DNA of 12,055 nucleotides from JAENVT01 sp040005915 (lineage in GTDB: Bacteria > Actinomycetota > Acidimicrobiia > Acidimicrobiales > Ilumatobacteraceae). Of this stretch, positions 1 to 7,265 are shown one piece after another. Numbering within the stretch: position 1 is the stretch's first letter; every line of letters starts with the position of its first letter. A model generated the notes under the pieces. It worked only from the letters and a program-made list of their open reading frames with translations. It searched no databases and was not told where the DNA came from. Made by a program: the position numbers and the translations under genes. The stretch is taken from assembly GCA_040005915.1 (NCBI GenBank), contig JBDTYA010000330.1:1-12055 (forward strand), read 5' to 3'.

Positions 1-3000
1 CGCCCGTCGCCTATTCGGCCGGCTACACGGTGCAAGCCGGCGCCACGCAATCGATCACGTTGACGGCGGTCGACCCCGAGGGGCAACCCTTGACGTGGAC
101 GATCGTCACCCCACCTGCAGGTCTGCTCACCGGCACCCCGCCCACCGGCGCGGCACCGATGCTGACGTACACCGCACCAACCAACCGCACGAGCGACTTC
201 TTCACCTACAAGGTCAGTGATGGTCAACTCGACACGCAGGCCACGATCTCGTTCACCATCCTTCGCGCCAACGTCCCTCCGGTGGCGGTCGACGACACAG
301 CGGTCACGGCCCAAGAAACCCCGGTGGCCATCAGCGTGCTCGCCAACGACACCGACGCCGACAACGACACGCTCGTCATCGCATCGTCCACGAGCCCCGC
401 CCACGGCTCGGTGAGCTGCACGCAGTCGCTGTGCACGTACACGCCGGAACCGGGATTCTTCGGCACCGACGCGTTCACGTACACCATCTATGACGGCTTC
501 GGCGGCTACGACGTGGGCGCTGTGACCGTGACCGTCGATCCATCGGCGATCACGGCGAGCCTCAGCCCGGCAACGGCAACGACCGGCCCTGGCGCGACCT
601 CGATCGCGCTGGCCGACATCCCCTACGAGCGCATGCGGCTGCTCGATGTCGATGTGTCGAACTCACCGTTCGCCAAGCGTTCTCCGTTCGCCAAGCGTTC
701 TCCATTCGCCAAGCGGTCGCCGTTCGCCAAGCGGTCGCCCGTGTCCGAATTCGCGCCGTTTGCCAAGCGCTCGCCACTCGCCGGGGGTACGCCGCTCTCG
801 GAGATCCCCGTCGACTATCCCGGGGGTTGGCCTGTCCTGCTCGCGGGTACGGTCCTGGCCGGCGAGCCGACGCAGAGCATCACCCTCGAGCAGTTCCTCA
901 ACCTCTACGTCGCACCGGGTCCACCGACACAAGCCCTTGCCGGGCTCACGCTGAACGACATCTCGTTCTTCGACGGCACGCCGCTGGCAGACGCCAGCCC
1001 GGCAGCGTTCCAGCTGGGCGCCACACCCGTGATGAATCTCGCCTACGGCGCCCAACCGTGGTGCGACCGGTTGGCTGCCGACACCACGGGCGCTTCGACG
1101 TGCGCATTGCTGGGTGTCGGGCCGACGACGACGCTGCTCGAGCTCGACGTGAACGATGCCGCGGCAAAGGTGCTCGCCGACCATCCTGATCTCCGCCGCA
1201 TACCGTTGGCCAAGAACATCACCGCGTTCGCAGGCGCACCCGTGGTCGACGCGCGGCTGAACGAACTCAACCTCTTCGCCACCGACATCGGCCAGATCAC
1301 GGTGACCGCTGCCCTCGACGCCTACCCGGGTGCCGCCTCCGTCCTGATCGGCGACATCCCGGTCAACGACACCGACCCCAACAACGGCGGTGCATACGGC
1401 CGTCGAGACCTGGTCGTCAACTGCACAGGCGTTTTCGACTGCACAGGCGCGACGCTCGGCCAGGCACGAGCGGCCGACGCGTTGCGGCCCGGCGCCAAGA
1501 TTCAAGACGTGGGTCGAGCGTTCTTCGATCACACCGTCAGCGGCAACCCGCCGATCACCATTCCGCAGATCGCCGCGGCGTTGCCTGCGAGCCTCGACAT
1601 CAACGACGTGATCGTCGGCACCCTGGACCAGGCCGACTTCCCGTGGGAGGACGTCGACCTCAAGGCCGCCGGCCTGCAGGACTTCGCCCGTACAGGCGCC
1701 ACGCTGGATTGGAACCTGCAGATCTCGGTGTCACAGGCCCGTGGTGGTTCAGGGCCGTTCAACACCGTCGCCACCGTCACGTTGCCACCCGGGTTCCGCT
1801 ACTTCACGCCGACCGCGGCCCGTCCGGCTCCCGCTGCACTCGACACGCTGACGCCGGCCGCCGGCGTCGTCAGCGGCCCGACGGTGACGGACGGTCCAAC
1901 TGGTCAGGTGCTGCTGTGGAACCTGGCCGGGCTTCAGGCCGACACCAGCTACACGCTTTCGTTCCGCACCACGCCCGGCTTGGAGCTCGGCCAGGCACGC
2001 GCCGTCGCCCGACTCGAGATACCGAACGGCGCGGCGACCACCGCGGGAATCGTCGGCGTCGTCGACACCGGCGATGCGTCAGCTGATCCAGCGTCGGCAT
2101 TGCCGGTGCTGAGCAACGTGCTGTACCTCGGGTACGTCGATCATGCCGACGACGTCGACCTGTACGGCTTCGCTTCGACGCCTTCTGCCCAAGTGGGCGT
2201 CCGCCTGAGCCATCTTGCGGGCGATGGTGATCTCGTCGTGTACGGCCCGGCGACCGATCGACCCGGCAATTCGCCGTCGCCGGTCGCCACCCGGACGGCA
2301 GTCCCTTCCACACCTCCACTCGCGGCCGAGGTGCTCGATGTGTCGGGAGTCGGCTATTCGCCGGAACCCGACACCGACGCCGGCGTACCGGTGATCGACG
2401 GCCGCACCGTCGTCGGACGGTCGGCGGCGCGCAACACCGATGTCGAATCGGTCGACGCCGTCGCCCCCGACCTGCTGCAGGTCAGTGCGTACAACACCGC
2501 GACCTCGAACCTCCCCTACGTGCTGCGAGTCCGCCAAGTGGATCCACCCAACACGCCGACCTGCGCGGCGTACGCCCGCACCGGCGGCGTCACAGGCGTC
2601 ATGCCCGACCTGGCCACGCTGCCGACCGACCTGGCGACGATCATCCTCGTCAACCAGCAACGCCTCGGCGACACGTTCGGCGCGCCCGCGGCGAGCGATG
2701 TGATGGCCAAGCTCACCTCACTCGCGTCACGCCCCGATGTGAAGGGCGTCGTCATCCCTGTGGACGGCTACGGAGTGGTCGCCTCGGCCTACGCGTCGTG
2801 GAACGCAAACCCGTGCGTCGCGGACCGGGCCAACAAGGTCGTCAACGAGATCACCCGGCTGGTCATGGGCATCCGCAACGGAGCCTTGACCAACGCTGTC
2901 CTCCACACAGCGCTGGCCAACGTGGTCATCGTCGGTGGCGACGACATCGTGCCGATGGCGCGTCTCGACGACACGACTCGTGTCGGCAACGAGACCGGCT

Positions 3001-6000
3001 ACGCGGATGAGTTCGACGCCAACGGTCCGTACTTCGGTGCACTGAGCACCAGCCACTTCCTCAGCGACGATCCGTACGGCGACCTCGACCCGATCGAATG
3101 GGCGACACGTCGCCTCTACGTGCCCGAGTTGGCACTCGGTCGCCTCGTCGAATCGCCGACGCAGATCATTGCCCAGGTCGACGCATTCGCCGCGGCGTCG
3201 GGTCGCCTCGACGCCAGCCGGGCGTACGCAGCCGGGTACGACTTCATGACCGACGGAGCGAGCTCCGTTCGCACCGCTCTCGACAGTTCGCTGGCCTCGG
3301 CCAACGGAGCCCCCGCAACTGTGACGGGACCGGTCAACGACAGCACATGGACGGGCACGGAGCTGCTCGCCGACCTCACCGGCCCGCCCGCTCCATCGAT
3401 CGCGGGGATCTTCGGTCACTTCGACCACACTGCGCTCCAGACACCGCAAGGAGACGCGATCACCGCAGCGACGCTGGCAGCAACGTTGCCCACGGGGGCG
3501 CGATTGGTCTTCTCGATGGGCTGTCACTCCGGCCTTGCCGTCTCCGACGCAACGGTCGGCGGTGGCCCATCGGCTGCCGACGTCCCTGCGGCAGTCACGG
3601 CTCGCGGTGCCGCCTACGTGGCCACCACCGGCTACGGCTACGGCGACCAGGTCAGCGTCGGGCTACAGGAGAGGCTGATGACGCTGTTCGCCGGCCAGCT
3701 CGACGGCGCAATCTCGCTGGGCGACGCCTTGCGCAACGCAAAGCAACAGTATTTCGGCAGCCAGGGCCTGTACGGCGCCTACGACGAGAAGGCGCTGTCG
3801 AGCACGATCCTCTATGGCCTGCCGATGTTCGCCGTCGGCACCCAGCGCCCGGTCCGCCCGACGCCACCCAACGAGACCACGACCGCAACAGGAACGTCCG
3901 GGCTGTCGTCGACGTCGTACAACCAGAACTTCACGTTCACCGAGACGGCCGGCGACATCGGTCACTACTTCTCGGCGAACCCCGGCACCGGCCCGCAGTT
4001 GCCGCAGATCACTGCGAGCCGACCCGTCGAGCCCAGGGCCGATTTCGATGTCACTGCCGCGGCACCCGACAACTCGCTCCTGCCGGCACACGGCGCAATC
4101 GTCAGTGGTCTGCAGACCGACCGCGTCGTCACGCCGTTCGATGCCGCGTTCAGCCGACCGACGCTCGACAACGCAGCGGGCGAGCCCGAGGCGGTCAACT
4201 CGGTCGCCGCCTTCCCAACCCGGCTGGCCGGCGTCACCACCGCCAGCGACACCCAGGGCCTCGTCGGACCCGACGGTATCGCCCAACGACAGAAGCTCGT
4301 GTTGATTCCCGGGCAGTTCATCTCGACACGGCCGGACGACCCGACGGGTACGGGCGCCCAGGTGCTCTTCAAGAACATGTCCGGCGATGTGTACTACTCG
4401 GACTCGACCGACTGGACCGCGCCGAAAGTCGGCGATGTGGTGCTGCGGCGGTCGTCCGGCGAGGCGTTCGCCAACGTCTCGGTCGTCGCCGGTGACGCCT
4501 CGAACATCCATCGCGTCGTCGCCCTGTGGCAGGCCGGCACCCAGGATTGGCAGTCACTCGACCTCGGGGTCGGCGGCGGCGCCTTCACCGGGTCGCTGCC
4601 GGTCCCCACGTCTGTCACCAACGAGCAGATCCGCGTCGTCGTGCAAGTCGTCGACGGCGCCGGAAACGTCTCGTGGGCCGCCAACAAGGGACCGGGCTTC
4701 TCGCCCACACCGCCACCGCCGCCCGCTCCGGCCGTGACCCTGTCGCCGGTGCCACCCGCATCAGGCTGGTACACATCATCACCGCAGATCACGGTGTCGG
4801 GCTCGCCCTCGGCGACGTTCACCACCTCGATCGACGGGGCGGCTTCGGTGCCGTACGCCGGTCCGTTCACTCCGATCGGCCTCACCAACGGATCACATGT
4901 GATCGCCGTGACCGGGTCGGACGGCAGTGCGGCCAGCGTGACCGTGCGCCTCGACACGACGCCACCGCAGATCACGGCAACGATGTTGCCTGCGGCGAAC
5001 GCCGCCGGCTGGCGGAACTCGACGGTCACGGCGACGTTCACATGCACCGACTCGGGATCGGGGGTCGACGTCTGCCCTGTGCCCGTATCGACCGGGTCGC
5101 TGCAGGGCGACAACCTCGTGCTGACGGGCACCGGCACCGACAAGGCCGGCCTGTCGACCACGGTCACCCAGACCGTGAAGGTCGATACGGCCGCACCGAC
5201 CGTTCCCGTCGTTGCACTCGATCCCGCAGCGCGACCGCAAGATCAGTCAACGAGCATCACAGCCACGTCGATCGACGCGCTTTCGGGTCTCGCCGGCGGT
5301 GAGTGGTGGATCGGCATCGACCCTGGGGTCGGCAATGGCACACCGTTGGTGGTGACCGCAGGTTCGCTGACCGGCTCGATCCCATCGACGCTCTCACCGG
5401 GCGACTACACGGTGTCTGTTCGAGCCCTCGACCTGGCCGGCAACTGGAGCGTTGCCGGCACTGCGGCGCTGACGGTCTTCGGACCCGTGGCCAACACCGC
5501 GCCCACCGCGACGCCACAGAACATCACGACACCGGAGGACACGACACTTCCCATCGTGCTCGGCGCCACCGACCCGAACAGCACCGACACGCTGACATTC
5601 GCCGTGGTGTCGCAGCCGACGCACGGTGCCCTGACCGGCCCCATCCCCAATCTGATCTACACACCTGAGGCCAACTACAACGGCACTGACAGCTTCACGT
5701 TCAAGGCCAACGACGGCACTGCCGACTCCGCCGCGGCCACGATCAACATCACCATCACACCGGTGAACGATCCACCTGTGGCCGCGCCGGTCTCGGTGTC
5801 GACGAATCGAGACACATCGGCAATCGTCCAGTTGTCGGCCACCGATGTCGACGGCGACGCGTTGACGTTCGTCATCGTCGACCAGCCGCTGCACGGCGCG
5901 CTGTCGGGCAGCGGCTCCACGCGCACGTACACGCCGGCGACCGGGTACGCCGGCCCGGATTCGTTCACCTACAAGGCCAGTGACGGCCTTGTGGATTCCA

Positions 6001-7262
6001 ACCTGGCCACCGTGTCGATCACGGTCGTCGCCACGAATCGGCCACCGACGGCGACCGCTGCGTCCGTGTCGACCAACGAAGACACTGCGGTAGTGGCGAA
6101 CCTGACCGGCAATGATCCCGATTCGGACACGTTGACCTTCACCATCGCTTCTCAACCGGCACATGGCACGCTGACCGGCTCCGGCGCGGCGCGGACGTAT
6201 GCGCCGGCCGCCAACTACAACGGACCCGACTCGTTCACATTCACGGCCAGCGACGCCTCGTCGACATCGGCTCCCGCGACGATCTCGATCACCGTGCTAC
6301 CCGTGAACGACGCGCCTGTGGCAAATCCGGTCACGGTCGCGTCCATCACCGCACAGGCCACCCCGGTAGTGCTGTCGGGCAGCGACATCGACGGCGACCC
6401 ATTGACCTTCATCGTGATCACACCGCCGGCCCACGGTGCGCTCACGGGGACGGGTGCCGATCGGTCGTACACCAGCGCTGCGGGATACTCCGGCAGCGAC
6501 TCGTTCACATACGCAGTCGACGATGGTCACGTGCAGTCGCCGACAGCGACGGTGACGATCACGGTGGTCGCCCCGGCCAACGGGCTGACGTTGTCGGTTG
6601 CCGACAACCCGGCGAGAACCACGAATGCCCGTCCGCTCAGCGGGGCCGTGCTCAGCGGTGGCGCTGCGGCCTACATCTACATCGGCTCCACACGCTCCGA
6701 CGTGCGCCAAGTGACCTTCACGCTCGACGGCAACGCCTTCTCCAGTGAGCGAAATGCGCCGTTCGACTTCGCCGGCACATCGAACCACAAGGCTTGCCGA
6801 ACCTGCGTGCTCGAGGCGTACCCGTTCGAGTCGAACCTGTTGAGCCTCGGCGACCACAGCATCGCGGCGACCGCGCTCCTGCGCAACGGAACGCAGGTCA
6901 CGCTCGCCGCCACCTTCACCGTGGCGAGCACGACCCCTCATAGCCTTGCCGTGTCGGCGTCAGCGGATCATTCATCGCCCACGGCGCTCGAAGGGTCAAC
7001 GCTGTCGGGCCGACGATTCATCTTCCTGGGCAGCGCAACCGACGCGATCATCGGCCTGGATCGGGTGGTCTTCCGGCTCGACGGACGAACACTCGGGTCC
7101 GACAACAACGCTCCGTACGATGCCCTCGGGTCACGTCGAGGCACAGCGGTTGCGCTCGACACTCGCACCCTGCGACGCGGCAACCATCGACTGGTTGCGA
7201 CGGTGATGCTGACCGGCGGCGGCCGGGTGACCTATACCGCAGACTTCGCCGTCAGCAACTGA
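1..7262 (+). CDS. Giant modular extracellular protein with gingipain-like (C25) peptidase domain and cadherin/Ig-like repeats, 5'-partial
   Basis: The frame is open from base 3 and ends at TGA 7260-7262. The first possible start, GTG at 30, lies inside a cadherin-like domain (PVAYSAGYTV precedes it), so the true start is upstream of the window. Residues are numbered from that GTG. In order: two cadherin-like units (to about 170), hexapeptide array (212-259), solenoid-like region (to about 550), a beta-sandwich with a TLPPGFRY motif (about 555-660), a pre-peptidase-C-terminal-like module (DDVDLYGF, GDGDLVVYG; about 675-760), C25-like peptidase (about 868-1272), an uncharacterised linker region (to about 1560), a proline-rich spacer (PTPPPPPAP), three Ig-like units, four cadherin-like units, and two C-terminal beta-sandwiches. 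No LPXTG motif or C-terminal membrane helix is visible. It holds 13 cysteines, 12 in six pairs plus the putative catalytic one. It is probably exported, but the signal peptide would be outside the window. The role is unknown; adhesion or surface proteolysis is plausible. Confidence 0.9.
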   Translation, partial: PVAYSAGYTVQAGATQSITLTAVDPEGQPLTWTIVTPPAGLLTGTPPTGAAPMLTYTAPTNRTSDFFTYKVSDGQLDTQATISFTILRANVPPVAVDDTAVTAQETPVAISVLANDTDADNDTLVIASSTSPAHGSVSCTQSLCTYTPEPGFFGTDAFTYTIYDGFGGYDVGAVTVTVDPSAITASLSPATATTGPGATSIALADIPYERMRLLDVDVSNSPFAKRSPFAKRSPFAKRSPFAKRSPVSEFAPFAKRSPLAGGTPLSEIPVDYPGGWPVLLAGTVLAGEPTQSITLEQFLNLYVAPGPPTQALAGLTLNDISFFDGTPLADASPAAFQLGATPVMNLAYGAQPWCDRLAADTTGASTCALLGVGPTTTLLELDVNDAAAKVLADHPDLRRIPLAKNITAFAGAPVVDARLNELNLFATDIGQITVTAALDAYPGAASVLIGDIPVNDTDPNNGGAYGRRDLVVNCTGVFDCTGATLGQARAADALRPGAKIQDVGRAFFDHTVSGNPPITIPQIAAALPASLDINDVIVGTLDQADFPWEDVDLKAAGLQDFARTGATLDWNLQISVSQARGGSGPFNTVATVTLPPGFRYFTPTAARPAPAALDTLTPAAGVVSGPTVTDGPTGQVLLWNLAGLQADTSYTLSFRTTPGLELGQARAVARLEIPNGAATTAGIVGVVDTGDASADPASALPVLSNVLYLGYVDHADDVDLYGFASTPSAQVGVRLSHLAGDGDLVVYGPATDRPGNSPSPVATRTAVPSTPPLAAEVLDVSGVGYSPEPDTDAGVPVIDGRTVVGRSAARNTDVESVDAVAPDLLQVSAYNTATSNLPYVLRVRQVDPPNTPTCAAYARTGGVTGVMPDLATLPTDLATIILVNQQRLGDTFGAPAASDVMAKLTSLASRPDVKGVVIPVDGYGVVASAYASWNANPCVADRANKVVNEITRLVMGIRNGALTNAVLHTALANVVIVGGDDIVPMARLDDTTRVGNETGYADEFDANGPYFGALSTSHFLSDDPYGDLDPIEWATRRLYVPELALGRLVESPTQIIAQVDAFAAASGRLDASRAYAAGYDFMTDGASSVRTALDSSLASANGAPATVTGPVNDSTWTGTELLADLTGPPAPSIAGIFGHFDHTALQTPQGDAITAATLAATLPTGARLVFSMGCHSGLAVSDATVGGGPSAADVPAAVTARGAAYVATTGYGYGDQVSVGLQERLMTLFAGQLDGAISLGDALRNAKQQYFGSQGLYGAYDEKALSSTILYGLPMFAVGTQRPVRPTPPNETTTATGTSGLSSTSYNQNFTFTETAGDIGHYFSANPGTGPQLPQITASRPVEPRADFDVTAAAPDNSLLPAHGAIVSGLQTDRVVTPFDAAFSRPTLDNAAGEPEAVNSVAAFPTRLAGVTTASDTQGLVGPDGIAQRQKLVLIPGQFISTRPDDPTGTGAQVLFKNMSGDVYYSDSTDWTAPKVGDVVLRRSSGEAFANVSVVAGDASNIHRVVALWQAGTQDWQSLDLGVGGGAFTGSLPVPTSVTNEQIRVVVQVVDGAGNVSWAANKGPGFSPTPPPPPAPAVTLSPVPPASGWYTSSPQITVSGSPSATFTTSIDGAASVPYAGPFTPIGLTNGSHVIAVTGSDGSAASVTVRLDTTPPQITATMLPAANAAGWRNSTVTATFTCTDSGSGVDVCPVPVSTGSLQGDNLVLTGTGTDKAGLSTTVTQTVKVDTAAPTVPVVALDPAARPQDQSTSITATSIDALSGLAGGEWWIGIDPGVGNGTPLVVTAGSLTGSIPSTLSPGDYTVSVRALDLAGNWSVAGTAALTVFGPVANTAPTATPQNITTPEDTTLPIVLGATDPNSTDTLTFAVVSQPTHGALTGPIPNLIYTPEANYNGTDSFTFKANDGTADSAAATINITITPVNDPPVAAPVSVSTNRDTSAIVQLSATDVDGDALTFVIVDQPLHGALSGSGSTRTYTPATGYAGPDSFTYKASDGLVDSNLATVSITVVATNRPPTATAASVSTNEDTAVVANLTGNDPDSDTLTFTIASQPAHGTLTGSGAARTYAPAANYNGPDSFTFTASDASSTSAPATISITVLPVNDAPVANPVTVASITAQATPVVLSGSDIDGDPLTFIVITPPAHGALTGTGADRSYTSAAGYSGSDSFTYAVDDGHVQSPTATVTITVVAPANGLTLSVADNPARTTNARPLSGAVLSGGAAAYIYIGSTRSDVRQVTFTLDGNAFSSERNAPFDFAGTSNHKACRTCVLEAYPFESNLLSLGDHSIAATALLRNGTQVTLAATFTVASTTPHSLAVSASADHSSPTALEGSTLSGRRFIFLGSATDAIIGLDRVVFRLDGRTLGSDNNAPYDALGSRRGTAVALDTRTLRRGNHRLVATVMLTGGGRVTYTADFAVSN
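3..545 (+). repeat. Two cadherin-like/Tandem-95 type domains
   Basis: Each unit of about 90 residues has the pattern seen in bacterial adhesins: an opening PPVA, a DPEG or DTDAD acidic motif, a central PAHG/PPAG turn, TYTAP or TYTPE, and a closing FTYKVSDG or FTYTIYDG. The first unit is cut by the window edge; the second runs from about 273. The second contains a CTQSLC pair likely to form a disulfide outside the cell. In other proteins such DxD sites often bind calcium, which is inferred here, not seen. Confidence 0.8.
549..1700 (+). other. Solenoid-like region with recurring [LI]-x-[DE]-I-P motifs
   Basis: The region around the hexapeptide array holds short degenerate motifs of similar shape: LADIPY before the array, TPLSEIPV at its end, GTPLADASP, RRIPLAKNITAF and IGDIPVND further on. 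A PWEDVDL segment closes the region. The five-to-six residue rhythm with small, hydrophobic and proline positions suggests one continuous beta-solenoid rather than separate globular domains. Two short cysteine pairs (about residues 345-360, and CTGVFDC) lie inside it. I do not recognise a named family, and the structure is an inference from periodicity. Confidence 0.4.
663..806 (+). repeat. Array of eight hexapeptides (18-bp units), consensus SPFAKR
   Basis: Eight uninterrupted 18-bp units encode SPFAKR four times, then SPVSEF, APFAKR, SPLAGG and TPLSEI (residues 212-259 counted from GTG 30). The pattern is [STA]-P-[FVL]-[AS]-x-x. Read from the third position it gives F-A-x-x-S-P, which fits the hexapeptide rule of left-handed beta-helices ([LIV]-[GAED]-x-x-[STAV]-x) except for Phe in place of an aliphatic residue. 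All base differences among the first four units are synonymous (TCA/TCT/TCG, CCG/CCA, CGT/CGG), which suggests selection on the peptide rather than fresh duplication. Five units end in Lys-Arg, a potential cleavage site for Arg-specific proteases. Confidence 0.9.
2628..3845 (+). other. Gingipain-type (C25, clan CD) cysteine peptidase domain
   Basis: Within the giant protein, about residues 868-1272 show the order of motifs found in C25 peptidases: VVIVGGDD (about 965-972), DDPYGDLD (about 1013-1020), PELALGRL (about 1032-1039), then GIFGHFDH with candidate catalytic His1130 and FSMGCHSG with candidate nucleophile Cys1165. The 35-residue His-Cys spacing is close to gingipain RgpB (His211, Cys244). 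The domain ends with ILYGLPMF, a usual C25 closing strand. Clan CD enzymes often cleave after Arg or Lys, and the same chain carries an array of Lys-Arg sites upstream. Actual specificity cannot be read from the sequence. Confidence 0.75.
4731..5489 (+). repeat. Three Ig-like beta-sandwich units after a proline spacer
   Basis: After a proline-rich spacer (PTPPPPPAP) three beta-sandwich units follow, joined by short linkers of one kind: LDTTPPQIT, then VDTAAPTVPV. The first contains ASGWYTSSPQITVSGS. The second has AAGWRNSTVTATFTCTDSGSG and a Cys pair. The third ends in a DLAGNWSVAG segment. These match the bacterial Ig-like units usual in secreted actinobacterial enzymes and adhesins, where they act as spacers or binding modules. 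Confidence 0.65.
5493..6569 (+). repeat. Four tandem cadherin-like domains, 270-273 bp period
   Basis: Units begin at 5493, 5766, 6036 and 6306, each close to 90 residues. Each has a DP/DxD acidic motif, a QPxHG or PPAHG turn, a TYxPA or TYTSA segment, a GxDSFT[YF]xAxDG core and a closing TIxIT strand, followed by an N[DR]xP linker. They belong to the same family as the two units at the left edge. The regular period indicates internal duplication, although third positions have diverged, so it is not recent. Confidence 0.85.
6579..7259 (+). repeat. Two C-terminal beta-sandwich units
   Basis: The last 227 residues form two related units of about 118 and 109 residues. Shared marks are an opening LxxSGxxLSG or LxGSTLSGRR, a strand with VxFxLDG, then NAPFDFAGT or NAPYDALGS, and a GDHSIAATAL or GNHRLVATVM strand ending in F(T/A)V. 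The first contains ACRTC, a possible tight disulfide. As the final part of the protein they may form an anchoring or export module, but no known C-terminal sorting signal is visible. Function unknown. Confidence 0.6.
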
Positions 7263-7265
7263 TCC

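Noticed and set aside
663..806. 18-bp tandem repeats as a CRISPR or VNTR element
   Set aside because: There are no spacers, the unit is a multiple of three, and the changes between the identical units are silent, so it is a protein repeat.
663..1532. Minus-strand frame with its own repeats (LGERR-type)
   Set aside because: The repeats are the antisense reading of the SPFAKR array; no start signal or domain supports it.
3098..4495. Open frame of 465 codons on the + strand
   Set aside because: It is an alternative frame inside the giant gene. Its product is Arg-rich without motifs, while the main frame shows clear peptidase motifs through the same bases.
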